Assembly (NCBI RefSeq): GCF_039652555.1
Contig: NZ_JBDJAF010000001.1
Span: 1,054,001 to 1,118,000, forward strand
Source: Parafrigoribacterium mesophilum
Lineage (GTDB): Bacteria > Actinomycetota > Actinomycetes > Actinomycetales > Microbacteriaceae
Length of the DNA stretch: 64,000 nucleotides
Direction of reading: 5' to 3'
The position numbers and the translations under genes were made by a program. Of the stretch, positions 1 through 7,641 are shown piece by piece (the first letter of the stretch is position 1; each line of letters starts with the position of its first letter). The notes under the pieces were generated by a model. The model was not told the origin of the DNA and searched no databases. It worked only from the letters and a program-made list of their open reading frames with translations.

Positions 1-621
1 AAGGAAGACGGCCTCGCGGATGTTGTGGGTGACGAAGAGAATGGTGCGTCCCGTCGTCGCCCAGATTCTGACAAACTCCTGCCGCAGCTTGCGGGCGGAG
101 ATTTCATCGAGCGCGGAAAACGGCTCGTCCGCCAAGAGCAGATCCGGCTCGATGGCCAGGCCGCGGGCCAACGACACACGTTGCTGCATGCCACCGGATA
201 GTTGCAAGGGGTAATAGTCCATGAATTCGCCGAGGCCGACCAGGGTCAGGTATTTTTCGACCCGCTGGGCAGCCTCCTCCTTGGGGATCCCTAGTTCATT
301 GAGCGGGATCCGGACGTTGTCCCGGACGGTGCGCCAGTTCAGCAGTCGAGGCTGTTGGAAGACCACGCCGATCCGAACCTGCGACCGCGTCTTGATCCCG
401 ACTTCCTTGCCGTTGACCACGACTCGGCCCGATGTTGCGCTATCGAGTCCGTTGATGATGTTCAGCAGGGTGGACTTGCCGCACCCGGACGGGCCGAGGA
501 TCGACAGCAATGCGCCCTCTTCGACGCTGACGTCGAGGCCCGAAATCACTTTGAGCGGCCGCTCCCCCGGACGAGGGAACTCCTTGTGAAGGTCTTCGAT
601 GATGAGGTACGGGCTGGACAT
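1..621 (-). CDS. ABC importer ATPase, nitrate/sulfonate/taurine type (3' end cut by window edge)
   Basis: Cytoplasmic ATPase that would energise import with the permease and binding protein encoded just upstream. The 207 visible residues contain Walker A GPSGCGKST (43-51), Q-loop Gln89-Gln90, signature LSGGMQQR (141-148), Walker B LLLADEP (161-167), D-loop and the H-loop His199, so every nucleotide-binding motif is intact; only the C-terminal end (about 50 residues in this family) is outside the window. The ATG at 621 lies 2 bases after the permease stop, so the genes are translationally coupled. The TauB/SsuB/NrtD-like sequence gives the family, not the substrate. Confidence 0.93.
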   Translation of the reverse strand, partial: MSSPYLIIEDLHKEFPRPGERPLKVISGLDVSVEEGALLSILGPSGCGKSTLLNIINGLDSATSGRVVVNGKEVGIKTRSQVRIGVVFQQPRLLNWRTVRDNVRIPLNELGIPKEEAAQRVEKYLTLVGLGEFMDYYPLQLSGGMQQRVSLARGLAIEPDLLLADEPFSALDEISARKLRQEFVRIWATTGRTILFVTHNIREAVFL

Positions 622-623
622 GG

Positions 624-1544
624 CTAGGCACCTTCCTGGTTGTGCGTGCGTGGGCGCCACTTGGTCAATCGCTTCTCAACGGGTTTGAGAATGAAGTTTT
701 CGATGAGCAGGAGCGTGATGGTGAAGAGCAGGGTCCAGGCCAGGACCTGCGTCATGTTGAAGTTGCCGAACCACCAATTCAGCATGTAGCCGACACCGCT
801 GGAGAGACCGATCAGCTCCACGACGGTGACGATCTTCCACGAAATCGCCAAGGCGTATCGGAACGCGGCCAGAACGTACGGGACGAGCTGGGGCACGATG
901 AGCTTGGTCATGATCGACCGCCGGGAAAAGTGGAACGCCTTCCCCATATGAACGAGGTCGTGGTCGATCGCCTTGGTGCCCTGCCAGATGTTGATCGCGA
1001 TCGCCGGCGTCGCGGCCACCCCGACGGCGAGGATGGCGGCCGTGTCGTTGAGGCCGAACCAAAGGATGAACAGGATGCCGAAGACAACGGCGGGGATGGA
1101 GAACCCGACCAGGATCCAGTTGACGAAAAGGTCTTCGCCGAGGTCGCTGAGCCCCATGATCAGGCCGATGATCACACCGGCCACCATGGCGATCGTCATT
1201 CCCCCGAGCACCCGCACCATCGTGATGTAAAGCTGGTAATAGGTGTCTCCCTCCAGGAGGTTGTCGAACAATGCCTTCCCCACCGGCACCGGCCCGGGGA
1301 GGACCTGGATGCTGAGGAACAGGGATCCGACCTGCCACAGGACGATCACCGCGAGCAGGGAGGCTGCTCGTCGAAGCGGACGCTTGAGCGATCGGCGACG
1401 GCCGAGTGCTAGCGGCGGCTCGAGCCCCGATGCGACATCCGGGGCCAATTGGTTTCCTACTCGAAGCGTTGACAACTCTGTACCAGCTCTCTTTCTGGGA
1501 ATTCTTGTGGAGGTGGGGGGAGTCCGTCCCTCGGGCGGACTCAC
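624..1544 (-). CDS. ABC importer permease, nitrate/sulfonate/taurine type
   Basis: Integral-membrane subunit of the same importer (SsuC/TauC-like, binding-protein-dependent inner-membrane fold). There is a basic N-terminal stretch, a first membrane segment starting at LLAVIVLWQVG, several further hydrophobic segments, and a C-terminal FTITLLLIENFILKP helix. The cytoplasmic coupling loop lies around the GTKAIDHDLVHMGKAF segment. The outermost start, GTG 1544, is buried inside a strong intercistronic hairpin (1515-1547), and its first 23 residues are Pro/Arg-rich and not family-like. A TTG at 1475 is therefore a credible true start. It lies downstream of the solute-binding gene and upstream of the ATPase in one operon. 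Confidence 0.9.
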   Translation of the reverse strand: MSPPEGRTPPTSTRIPRKRAGTELSTLRVGNQLAPDVASGLEPPLALGRRRSLKRPLRRAASLLAVIVLWQVGSLFLSIQVLPGPVPVGKALFDNLLEGDTYYQLYITMVRVLGGMTIAMVAGVIIGLIMGLSDLGEDLFVNWILVGFSIPAVVFGILFILWFGLNDTAAILAVGVAATPAIAINIWQGTKAIDHDLVHMGKAFHFSRRSIMTKLIVPQLVPYVLAAFRYALAISWKIVTVVELIGLSSGVGYMLNWWFGNFNMTQVLAWTLLFTITLLLIENFILKPVEKRLTKWRPRTHNQEGA

Positions 1545-1547
1545 CCC
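1515..1547 (-). terminator. Intercistronic hairpin between binding-protein and permease genes
   Basis: An inverted repeat with arms GAGTCCG/CGGACTC (1520-1526 and 1536-1542) is extended outward by GGGG/CCCC with one mismatch and inward by CC/GG. There is no T-run on the minus strand, so it looks more like an mRNA-stabilising or partial read-through hairpin than a full terminator. Such a structure after the binding-protein cistron usually raises its expression over the membrane subunits; that role is inferred. Confidence 0.6.
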
Positions 1548-1566
1548 GTCGCTCGCGGTCTACTGG

Positions 1567-2622
1567 CTATTTGGCGGCCACGTAGTCCAGGCTGAAGAGG
1601 CCCTTGGGCGATTCCTTGACGAAGTCCTCGGCGCCCAGGATCGGAATGAGCGACTCGATCAGCTTGACCATGCCGTCAACCTGCTTCTGATCCCAGGCGG
1701 TGCGGAAGTTCTCGCCGAGAAGCGCCTGCAGTGCCTTGGGCGCCTTGGGGTCAGTCAATTTCAGGGACTGGGCGTATCGGTCCCAGGCCTTGTCATCGCC
1801 TTGGACGTAGGCCACTCCATCGCGCATGGCGTTGGAGAAGGCGACGAGTTCGCTGCAGTGGTCGGCGGCATAAGTCTCCGTCGAGGCCAGCGCGAGGTGC
1901 ACGGGGATAGTTCCCGTCGCCTCGATGTACTCGGTGGACAAGTCACCGATCTTCTTGTATTTGCCGGTGAGCTCGGTCACGACGGTCGCAGTGGATCCGG
2001 TCAGCACCGCGTCGAGTTCACCCTGGTCCATCAGGCCGAGAACTGCGGCATCCGGCGCGACGGTGAGCGAGGCGACGGCATCCTCCAACTTGGGGATACC
2101 GAACGACTCGTTGGCGATCGCCGACAACACCGCGAAGGTGGCGCTGTTGTTGGCGGAGAACGATCCGAGACGCTTGCCCTTCAGGTCGCCGATGTTCTTG
2201 ATGGCAGAGTCCTTCGGGACGAAGACACCGTTCGATGGACTGGCCAACGCGCCGAAGAGAAACACGTCTGACCCCTGCGAACGGGCGACCGCCATGCTGG
2301 TCGTGCCGCCGAAGCCGATGTCCACTGACCGCTGGGTGACGGCGGTGGCCGAGGCGGGCGGGTTCAAGAAGCTCTTGATGTCCAGATCAAGGTTGTACTT
2401 CTTGTCCAGGCCCTGGTCTTTGATCGCGGATGTGACGAGGTCTTGAGCGCCAGGGTTCACGCCGAGCGTGACCTTGGTCATTTCCTTGAGGGGTCCGCAC
2501 TCTGACGCCGCTGCTGACGCGTCTGGTTCGGTGATGGCGTCGGATTTCGGAGTAGAGCAGGAGGTGATGGCCAGTGCGATGGCGCAGGCAACGGTGACAG
2601 CAGCAACTTTCTTGACTCGCAT
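1567..2622 (-). CDS. ABC transporter solute-binding lipoprotein, NMT1/SsuA-like
   Basis: Extracytoplasmic receptor (351 aa) for the importer encoded downstream. The N-terminus MRVKKVAAVTVACAIALAIT is followed by SC, a type II signal peptide with lipobox and lipidated Cys near residue 22. The mature part has the NMT1/SsuA pattern: VTLGVNPGAQDLV near the start, a QRSVDIGFGGTTS pocket segment, then DLKGKRLGSFSANNSATFAV, typical of nitrate, sulfonate, taurine or pyrimidine-precursor receptors. The substrate cannot be read from sequence. Its neighbours (LeuCD-type hydro-lyase and MarR regulators) suggest an organic acid or aromatic compound. A triplicated 12-bp motif sits in its leader. Confidence 0.9.
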   Translation of the reverse strand: MRVKKVAAVTVACAIALAITSCSTPKSDAITEPDASAAASECGPLKEMTKVTLGVNPGAQDLVTSAIKDQGLDKKYNLDLDIKSFLNPPASATAVTQRSVDIGFGGTTSMAVARSQGSDVFLFGALASPSNGVFVPKDSAIKNIGDLKGKRLGSFSANNSATFAVLSAIANESFGIPKLEDAVASLTVAPDAAVLGLMDQGELDAVLTGSTATVVTELTGKYKKIGDLSTEYIEATGTIPVHLALASTETYAADHCSELVAFSNAMRDGVAYVQGDDKAWDRYAQSLKLTDPKAPKALQALLGENFRTAWDQKQVDGMVKLIESLIPILGAEDFVKESPKGLFSLDYVAAK

Positions 2623-2638
2623 TCCAGTCTCTTTTCTT

Positions 2639-2674
2639 GTTTTCTCGGTGTTTTCTCGGTGTGTTTTCTCGGTG
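2639..2674 (-). repeat. Three copies of a 12-bp motif in the leader of the binding-protein gene
   Basis: The plus-strand motif gttttctcggtg occurs at 2639-2650, 2650-2661 and 2663-2674, so the transcript would carry CACCGAGAAAAC three times, 17-52 bases before the ATG at 2622. It could be a regulator-binding array or slippage-generated. It is AT-richer than its surroundings. Confidence 0.7.
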
Positions 2675-2704
2675 CAACCAACGCCCGCGATGAGCGCCGG
2701 TGAA

Positions 2705-3205
2705 TCAGGGCTTAGCGTTGAGGTGATCGGTGAAGTATCGTGTCGCTGCGTCGTAGAGGACCCCCAGCGAATCGGTCAGTTCGGCTCGCTTTTCGGCGGA
2801 CAGCTCTCGGGTCAAGGTGTCGATGACCTCGCGCAGCGCTAGGTCGCCGGCTGCAGCCGCGGCAGCACCCAGTTCGGTGACGCTCAAGACGATGGCACGT
2901 CGATCGACCTCGCTCGGCCGTGTCTCGATGAGTCCTCGACGTGCCAGCCCGTCGACCGTCTCCGACACAGTCGGGAGGGTCAAGTTGCCCCTGACGGTCA
3001 ACTGCCTCAGTGAGGTGTCACCACCCAGCACGCGCGTGAGGGTGCGGTATTGCCGGAAGGTGAGCGGGACAGCCAGGTGGCCGAGGACGATCGTGTTCAA
3101 GCGACGCAAGCGAGCGGCTACGGTGACCAGCAGTTCCTGGTCCGGGTCCAGCGCGGTCGCCCGTTCCGGAGCCATCACCTCGCCGACCTCTGGCTCGAAT
3201 GCCAC
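2705..3205 (-). CDS. MarR-family transcriptional regulator (paralogue 1)
   Basis: A 166-aa winged-helix dimeric repressor-type regulator. The core runs LRRLNTIVLGH, LTFRQYRTL, the recognition region TLPTVSETVDGLARRGLIE and the wing RPSEVDRRAI. The GTG at 3205 was chosen because it has an AAAGG ribosome-binding site 7 bases upstream and gives exactly the same length as the paralogue ending at 5246. The reading frame stays open to 3340, but that extension would translate the operator region. It is about two-thirds identical to the second MarR, and both promoters carry the same palindrome. It lies just upstream of the ABC importer genes and probably controls them or the leuCD pair. Confidence 0.88.
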   Translation of the reverse strand: MAFEPEVGEVMAPERATALDPDQELLVTVAARLRRLNTIVLGHLAVPLTFRQYRTLTRVLGGDTSLRQLTVRGNLTLPTVSETVDGLARRGLIETRPSEVDRRAIVLSVTELGAAAAAAGDLALREVIDTLTRELSAEKRAELTDSLGVLYDAATRYFTDHLNAKP

Positions 3206-3225
3206 ATCAACACCTTTGTTTGTTC

Positions 3226-3276
3226 GGTACCCTAAGTAGTTCTGGAAAGAACATACAGTTAGGGTCCCTAAGTAGT
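3226..3276. promoter_or_regulatory. Candidate MarR operator, promoter of MarR paralogue 1
   Basis: The perfect 13-bp palindrome TTAGGGTCCCTAA occupies 3259-3271. A second partial copy, ccctaagtagt, at 3230-3240 repeats exactly at 3266-3276, giving two sites 36 bp apart. The palindrome differs only in its central base from the one upstream of the other MarR gene (5782-5794), which supports a common operator. Confidence 0.7.
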
Positions 3277-3373
3277 CAAGCGGCGAGCTCAGATTGCCCG
3301 GAATAGAGAAAAATGGGCGCGATCGATCGACTGGACGCACTCATCCGGGGTTCGCGAGAGACGTGCTTGGCCG

Positions 3374-3886
3374 CTATACGTAGCCCTCGCGGCGTAACAG
3401 CGCCTGGGTGCCGCCGGCAGCGATCGTCTCCAGCAGCATGTCGGGCATGGCCGCGCCGGTAGCGGTGGCGCCGGTCGTGCGATTGACGAACGTCCCGTGT
3501 TCGATGTTGACGGCCACTTCGTCGCCTTCGCTGACGAGGTCGAGCACTCCGGGACATTCCAGCACGGGAATCGCGTAGCTTACGCAGTTGCGGAAAAAGA
3601 TTTCGCCAACCGACTCGGCGACGATCGCGGCGATGCCCAGTCGGCCGAGGTAAAGGGGCGCCGGCCGGCTCGACCCCGAGCCGAATCCTCGTCCCACGAC
3701 GAGGATGTCGCCAGCGGCCACCAGGGTCGCCCAGCCGGGGCGGATAGTGGCGAGCACAAGCGGTCCCTGCTCCTTCTCCGGCAGTTCGAATCCCGCCCGC
3801 GGCATGATCGCATCCGTGTTCACGTATTCGTCCGGGATCACCCAGGCCTTGCCGACCCGTGTCCAGGTGTCCGCCGGCGGCGTCAC
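3374..3886 (-). CDS. LeuD-type aconitase-superfamily hydro-lyase, small subunit
   Basis: Swivelling small subunit (170 aa) of a 3-isopropylmalate dehydratase-like enzyme, partner of the preceding large subunit. It shows TDAIMPRAGF near residues 20-30, the active-site loop GRGFGSGSSR (equivalent to GxxFGxGSSRE), a core FFRNCVSYAIPV and a final LLETIAAGGTQALL helix. The GTG at 3886 overlaps the large-subunit TGA (GTGA), so the two are made together. In place of the usual Arg-Glu-His it reads SSRPAPL, which may indicate a substrate other than isopropylmalate, e.g. a dimethylmalate- or citraconate-type acid. No leuB or leuA is nearby. Confidence 0.87.
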   Translation of the reverse strand: MTPPADTWTRVGKAWVIPDEYVNTDAIMPRAGFELPEKEQGPLVLATIRPGWATLVAAGDILVVGRGFGSGSSRPAPLYLGRLGIAAIVAESVGEIFFRNCVSYAIPVLECPGVLDLVSEGDEVAVNIEHGTFVNRTTGATATGAAMPDMLLETIAAGGTQALLRREGYV

Positions 3887-5166
3887 GTGCGATCCGCCAA
3901 CGCCGCAAGGTAGGGCATCGGATCGGCGATGTGACCCTCGATCGCCGATGCGGCCACCGTCGCCGAAGATCCCATGTAGATCTCGGCATCGGGACTTCCC
4001 ATCCGGCCCCTGAAGTTGCGCGTGCTCGAGGTGATGCACACCTCTCCCGGTCCCAGTACGCCCATGTGCCCTCCGGCGCAGGCCCCACAGGTGGAGTTCG
4101 TCACCAGCGCACCGGCGACGATGAGCGTCTCGATGTAGCCGAGACGGAGCGCCTCGAGGTAGATCGCCTGCGATCCCGGCGTCACGATGAACCGCACCCC
4201 GTCCGCGACCCGTCGGCCGCGGACGATCTCGGCGGCGACCCGCAGGTCGGACAGCTTGCCGTTGGCGCACGATCCAATGAACGCCTGATCGACTTTCACT
4301 CGCTCCTCGCCGATCGAGCTCGCCGAACGCACGTTGCGATTCATCGAGTTCGGCATCGCTATCCCGGGCTCGAGTTCACCCAGGTCGAGCACGTAGACCG
4401 CCGCATACTCCGCGTCCGGATCGCTCTCGACGGCCTCAAACGGCGCGTTCGTCACGGAGGCCACATGCTCCCGGACCAGGCGGTCGGCGGGCATCATGAC
4501 GAAGTTCGCGTTGAGCTCTGTGCACATCGTCGAGAGGGTCGCCCTGTCGTCCAGCGGCATCGACTCGAGCCCCGGACCTTCGAACTCGATGTCGTGCCCC
4601 TCTTGGCTGCCATACCGTTGGGCGATGGCGAGAAAGACGTCCTTTCCGTACACGCCGAACGGAAGGGATCCCTCCAGACGGAACTTCACCGTCGGTGACA
4701 CCTTGTACCAGGTCTTCCCCGTGCAAACGAGCTGAAAGATGTCGGCCAACCCGAGCCCCCGGGCGGCACAGTTCAACACCCCGGCAGCGCTCGTGTGAGA
4801 GTCGTTCGACGCAACGAGCTGGCCGGGAAGAGCGAGGCATTCCTCGAAGATCAGCTGATGCTCGATTCCGCCCCGTCCGACATCGGCAATGCGTCGGAAG
4901 CCGAGCCGGGCCGCGTGCTCGCGTGCTCGCCGGTGAGCGTTCGCCACCCTGATGGTGGGCGCGGGAACGGCATGGTCCATGAGCACCGCCACCCGCTCCG
5001 GGTGGGCCACCTTCTTCAGGTCGTCCGGTAGGCAATCGGGGGTTTGGCTGAAGACGGTGTCTGCCATCACGATCAGGTCGACGTCGGTGACCACGATCTG
5101 TCCTGGAGCGACCTCGGCAAGTCCGCTGCGGGCGGCCAGGACCTTGTGCGCCATGGTCATGCCCAT
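3883..5166 (-). CDS. LeuC-type aconitase-superfamily hydro-lyase, large subunit
   Basis: [4Fe-4S] hydro-lyase catalytic subunit of about 427 aa, the short LeuC/homoaconitase/dimethylmalate-dehydratase (DmdA) class. From the ATG at 5166 (MGMTMAHKVL, the family's usual start) the cluster cysteines are Cys300 (FIGSCANGK), Cys360 and Cys363 (STCGAC). MDHAVPAP and SNDSHTSAAG are the substrate-region motifs. The frame stays open to a GTG at 5223, but that extension is not family-like. Reaction expected: reversible dehydration/hydration of a 2- or 3-hydroxy-diacid. The setting (MarR pair, ABC importer, no other leu genes) argues against leucine biosynthesis. Confidence 0.88.
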   Translation of the reverse strand: MGMTMAHKVLAARSGLAEVAPGQIVVTDVDLIVMADTVFSQTPDCLPDDLKKVAHPERVAVLMDHAVPAPTIRVANAHRRAREHAARLGFRRIADVGRGGIEHQLIFEECLALPGQLVASNDSHTSAAGVLNCAARGLGLADIFQLVCTGKTWYKVSPTVKFRLEGSLPFGVYGKDVFLAIAQRYGSQEGHDIEFEGPGLESMPLDDRATLSTMCTELNANFVMMPADRLVREHVASVTNAPFEAVESDPDAEYAAVYVLDLGELEPGIAMPNSMNRNVRSASSIGEERVKVDQAFIGSCANGKLSDLRVAAEIVRGRRVADGVRFIVTPGSQAIYLEALRLGYIETLIVAGALVTNSTCGACAGGHMGVLGPGEVCITSSTRNFRGRMGSPDAEIYMGSSATVAASAIEGHIADPMPYLAALADRT

Positions 5167-5246
5167 GGCGACCCGCGTCCCCCGATGCACGCCGTTCCCG
5201 GCTGGTGGGCGGCTCGGGGACACACCTCGTGAAGAAGATCGGACAT
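5157..5246 (-). other. Possible 29-codon coupling ORF between marR and leuC-like genes
   Basis: The MarR stop at 5248-5246 overlaps an ATG (TGATG) that opens a 29-codon frame ending in a TGA at 5159-5157. That stop overlaps an in-frame ATG of the LeuC-like gene (ATGA at 5160-5157). No similarity is recognised. It may only pass ribosomes on, or may be chance in GC-rich DNA. Confidence 0.25.
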
Positions 5247-5746
5247 CAGGACCTCGGGGTCAGACGATCGGTCAAGTATTCGGTGGCGGCGTCATAGATG
5301 ACCTGCAGCGAGTCGGCCAGGGCTGTGCGTTGCGCGTACGTCAGTTTTCCGGTGAGAGCTCCGATGACCTCACGCAGCGCCGAATCACCAGCCGCTACTG
5401 CCGCGGTACCGGCCTCGGTGGCGTAGAGGACGACGGATCGACGGTCTGCTTCACTCTGCCGCGTTTCAATGAGGCCACGGCGAACGAGCCCGTTGACGGT
5501 CTCGGACACCGTCGGGAGCGTCACTCCGGCTTGGGCAGAGAGCTCGCCCAACGACGCGCAACCGCCCACGATCCGCCCTAGGGTACGATACTGGCCGAAG
5601 GTAAGCGACACCTCGAGATGGCCCAGAACAATCATGTTGAGGCGGCGAAGTCTGGCGGCGACCACGACCAGCAGCTCGTGGTCTCGCTCGAGCGATGTCG
5701 TTCCGCCGGGCGCAAGCGATTCGAGTTCTTCCGCGTTAGTAGCCAC
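5246..5746 (-). CDS. MarR-family transcriptional regulator (paralogue 2)
   Basis: A 166-aa winged-helix regulator closely similar to the one ending at 2705: both share LLV.VAARLRRLN, IVLGHL, QYRTL, LPTVSETV, RRGLIETR and a YDAAT..LTD tail. The GTG at 5746 has an AGAGG site 8 bases upstream and gives the same length as its paralogue; a TTG at 5752 is the alternative. It heads an operon with the LeuCD-type subunits. The palindrome TTAGGGACCCTAA lies 36 bp upstream, so autoregulation and cross-regulation with the paralogue are likely. The ligand is unknown, perhaps the imported acid or a CoA ester. Confidence 0.87.
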   Translation of the reverse strand: MATNAEELESLAPGGTTSLERDHELLVVVAARLRRLNMIVLGHLEVSLTFGQYRTLGRIVGGCASLGELSAQAGVTLPTVSETVNGLVRRGLIETRQSEADRRSVVLYATEAGTAAVAAGDSALREVIGALTGKLTYAQRTALADSLQVIYDAATEYLTDRLTPRS

Positions 5747-5767
5747 GGTCAACGCCTCTCTGCTTAT

Positions 5768-5794
5768 TTAGGGACCGCTCGTTAGGGACCCTAA
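5768..5794. promoter_or_regulatory. Candidate MarR operator, promoter of MarR paralogue 2
   Basis: The perfect 13-bp palindrome TTAGGGACCCTAA lies at 5782-5794, with a half copy TTAGGGACC at 5768-5776, 14 bp away. It matches the operator upstream of paralogue 1. Confidence 0.7.
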
Positions 5795-5923
5795 GTACTT
5801 TCCTCATGACACTACGTCTACGTCACCGGGTAGTCAACAATGGCAGCCACGCTGATCGAAGGCGCAAAGAAGCTCTTCTACCCGGCGCCACGGGGACGTC
5901 GGGCGTGGCAGACTTGTGCCGCC

Positions 5924-6292
5924 ATGGATGAACACGAGGACGAGCCGGAACTCGCCGGCTACGTGCCACACGATGAACGCCCGCTGCGCAGCAGACGCCG
6001 CACCGTGATCTTCCGATTCGTCGTGATCGTGGGCGTGCTCTCGCTGGTCCTCCCTGGGTTGGTCACCAGTGCCGCGGTCGCCTCGGCCACGGCGAACCGT
6101 TCCTGCGCGATCTGGGTGCACTACGCTGCGCCGGATGCGGCCGGGTCCGAGGCCCGCTTCGAGGTGTTCGGCCCGGGCGGAATCGGTTGGGAATGCTACT
6201 CGGTGGGCGCCTTCGGCGGTGACCACCACGTCGTTTCGCTCGGGCTGATCCCCGGAGAGCCAAGGCTGCCGGCGCACACGCTCGACGCCTAG
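5924..6292 (+). CDS. Small single-span membrane protein, unknown function
   Basis: Not recognised. From the ATG at 5924 the product is 122 aa. It has an acidic N-terminus (MDEHEDEPELAGY), a basic patch RSRRR, one hydrophobic segment (about residues 28-56, VVIVGVLSLVLPGLV), then an exported domain of about 65 aa with two Cys (NRSCAIW and WECYSVG) that could form a disulphide. The frame continues upstream to 5840, but the acidic start before the positive patch fits the later ATG better. The topology is probably N-in, C-out. It stands alone between the divergent MarR promoter and the convergent MFS gene. Confidence 0.65.
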   Translation: MDEHEDEPELAGYVPHDERPLRSRRRTVIFRFVVIVGVLSLVLPGLVTSAAVASATANRSCAIWVHYAAPDAAGSEARFEVFGPGGIGWECYSVGAFGGDHHVVSLGLIPGEPRLPAHTLDA

Positions 6293-6312
6293 CTCCACCG
6301 AACGCGCGGTGG

Positions 6313-7641
6313 CTATGCGCCCGCGGCGTCATCCTGCGCGTGCTGCGCGGCAAGCTTCTGCAAGGCCTGCTCGCGCAGGCCGGCCCGGGTGGGCACCAAG
6401 CCGAACCGCAGCCGGGTGTCGGCGTCGTAGCCGATCCGCACCTTGTTCACCTTCATGAGGAACAAGATCGCTGCCGTCGCGGCGGCCAGAGAGACCAGAC
6501 CGCCGAACAGGATGGTCCATCGCGGACCCCAGGCCTCACCGATCCAGCCGACGATCGGTGCCCCGATCGGCGTCGTGCCCATGAAGATCGCCATGTACAG
6601 CGCCATCACGCGACCCCTCATCGCCGGCGCGACCGTCATCTGCACCGTCGCATTCGCCGTGGTCAGCAGGGTGAGGGCGCTGAGCCCGACCGGGATCAGC
6701 GCTATCGCGAAGGTCCAGTAGGTCGGCATCAGCGCCGCGATCGTGGCGAACCCGCCGAAGACGAACGCGGAGCCCACCACCAGGCGCGTGCTCGGATGGT
6801 CCCGGCGAGCGGCGAGCAGCGCACCGCCGAGGGAACCAATCGCCATGATCGAGCCGAGAAGTCCGTACTCCGCAGCGCCCTTGTCAAACACCAACCGCGC
6901 GATGATGGCCGTGGTCATCTGGAAGTTCATCCCGAACGCGCCCACCAACCCGATGACCACGAGGATCAGGATGATATCCGGCCGCGCGCTGACATAGCGC
7001 ATGCCGTCGCGCATGGCGCCCTTGGTGCGCTTGGGGCCGTCGCTCGTCGCCAAAATGGAAATGCGCATCCGAGTCAGCGAGAAAACAACGGCCAAGAAGG
7101 TCGCGGCGTTGATGATGAACACCCAGCCGATACCGATGCCGGCGATGAGCAGGCCGGCGACTCCGGGGCCGATCAGCCGCGCCGCATTGAATGAGGCGCT
7201 GTTGAGGCCTACCGCGTTGGGCAGGTCCTCGAGCGGAACCATCTCGGTCACGAACGTCTGGCGCGACGGCGAGTCGACCGCCGCGACGATGCCGGACAAC
7301 AGGGCCAGCACGTAGACGTGCCACAGTTGAGCGTGCCCGCCGAGGATAAGCAGGCCCAATGCCAGGCTGATGATGCCGGCGGACGTCTGGGTGATCATCA
7401 GCACGATCCGCTTGTTGAAGCGGTCCGAAATCACCCCGGCCAGCGGCGCGAGCACGAGGATCGGGCCGAACTGCAGCCCGGTCGTGATGCCCACTGCAAT
7501 CGCGGAGTTGGTGGTGAGCACGGTAAGCACGAGCCAGTCCTGGGCCACCCGCTGCATCCAGGTCCCGGTATTGGAGATGATGGCCCCCGCGGCCCACACC
7601 CGGTAGTTGAAGAAGCGGAGGGAGCGGAAGGTGTGTTTCAC
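6313..7641 (-). CDS. MFS transporter, EntS/DHA-like drug exporter
   Basis: Major facilitator protein of 442 aa with about 12 hydrophobic segments. It opens FRSLRFFNYRVWAAGAIISN, has GTWMQRVAQDWLVL after helix 1, and LAPLAGVISDRFNKR as the loop 2-3 motif A equivalent. This pattern belongs to MFS_3 exporters (enterobactin-exporter-like, multidrug). The GTG at 7641 overlaps the TGA of the upstream MarR gene (GTGA); the open frame before it belongs to the regulator's DNA. Co-transcription with a MarR regulator suggests a drug- or metabolite-inducible efflux system. Confidence 0.88.
   Translation of the reverse strand: MKHTFRSLRFFNYRVWAAGAIISNTGTWMQRVAQDWLVLTVLTTNSAIAVGITTGLQFGPILVLAPLAGVISDRFNKRIVLMITQTSAGIISLALGLLILGGHAQLWHVYVLALLSGIVAAVDSPSRQTFVTEMVPLEDLPNAVGLNSASFNAARLIGPGVAGLLIAGIGIGWVFIINAATFLAVVFSLTRMRISILATSDGPKRTKGAMRDGMRYVSARPDIILILVVIGLVGAFGMNFQMTTAIIARLVFDKGAAEYGLLGSIMAIGSLGGALLAARRDHPSTRLVVGSAFVFGGFATIAALMPTYWTFAIALIPVGLSALTLLTTANATVQMTVAPAMRGRVMALYMAIFMGTTPIGAPIVGWIGEAWGPRWTILFGGLVSLAAATAAILFLMKVNKVRIGYDADTRLRFGLVPTRAGLREQALQKLAAQHAQDDAAGA

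Noticed and set aside
3206..3340. N-terminal extension of MarR paralogue 1
   Set aside because: It would translate the palindromic operator region, and a GTG with a good ribosome-binding site gives the same length as the paralogue.
5167..5223. 19-residue extension of the LeuC-like protein from GTG 5223
   Set aside because: Family members begin MGMTMAxKI-like, and the extension has no similarity and no good ribosome-binding site.
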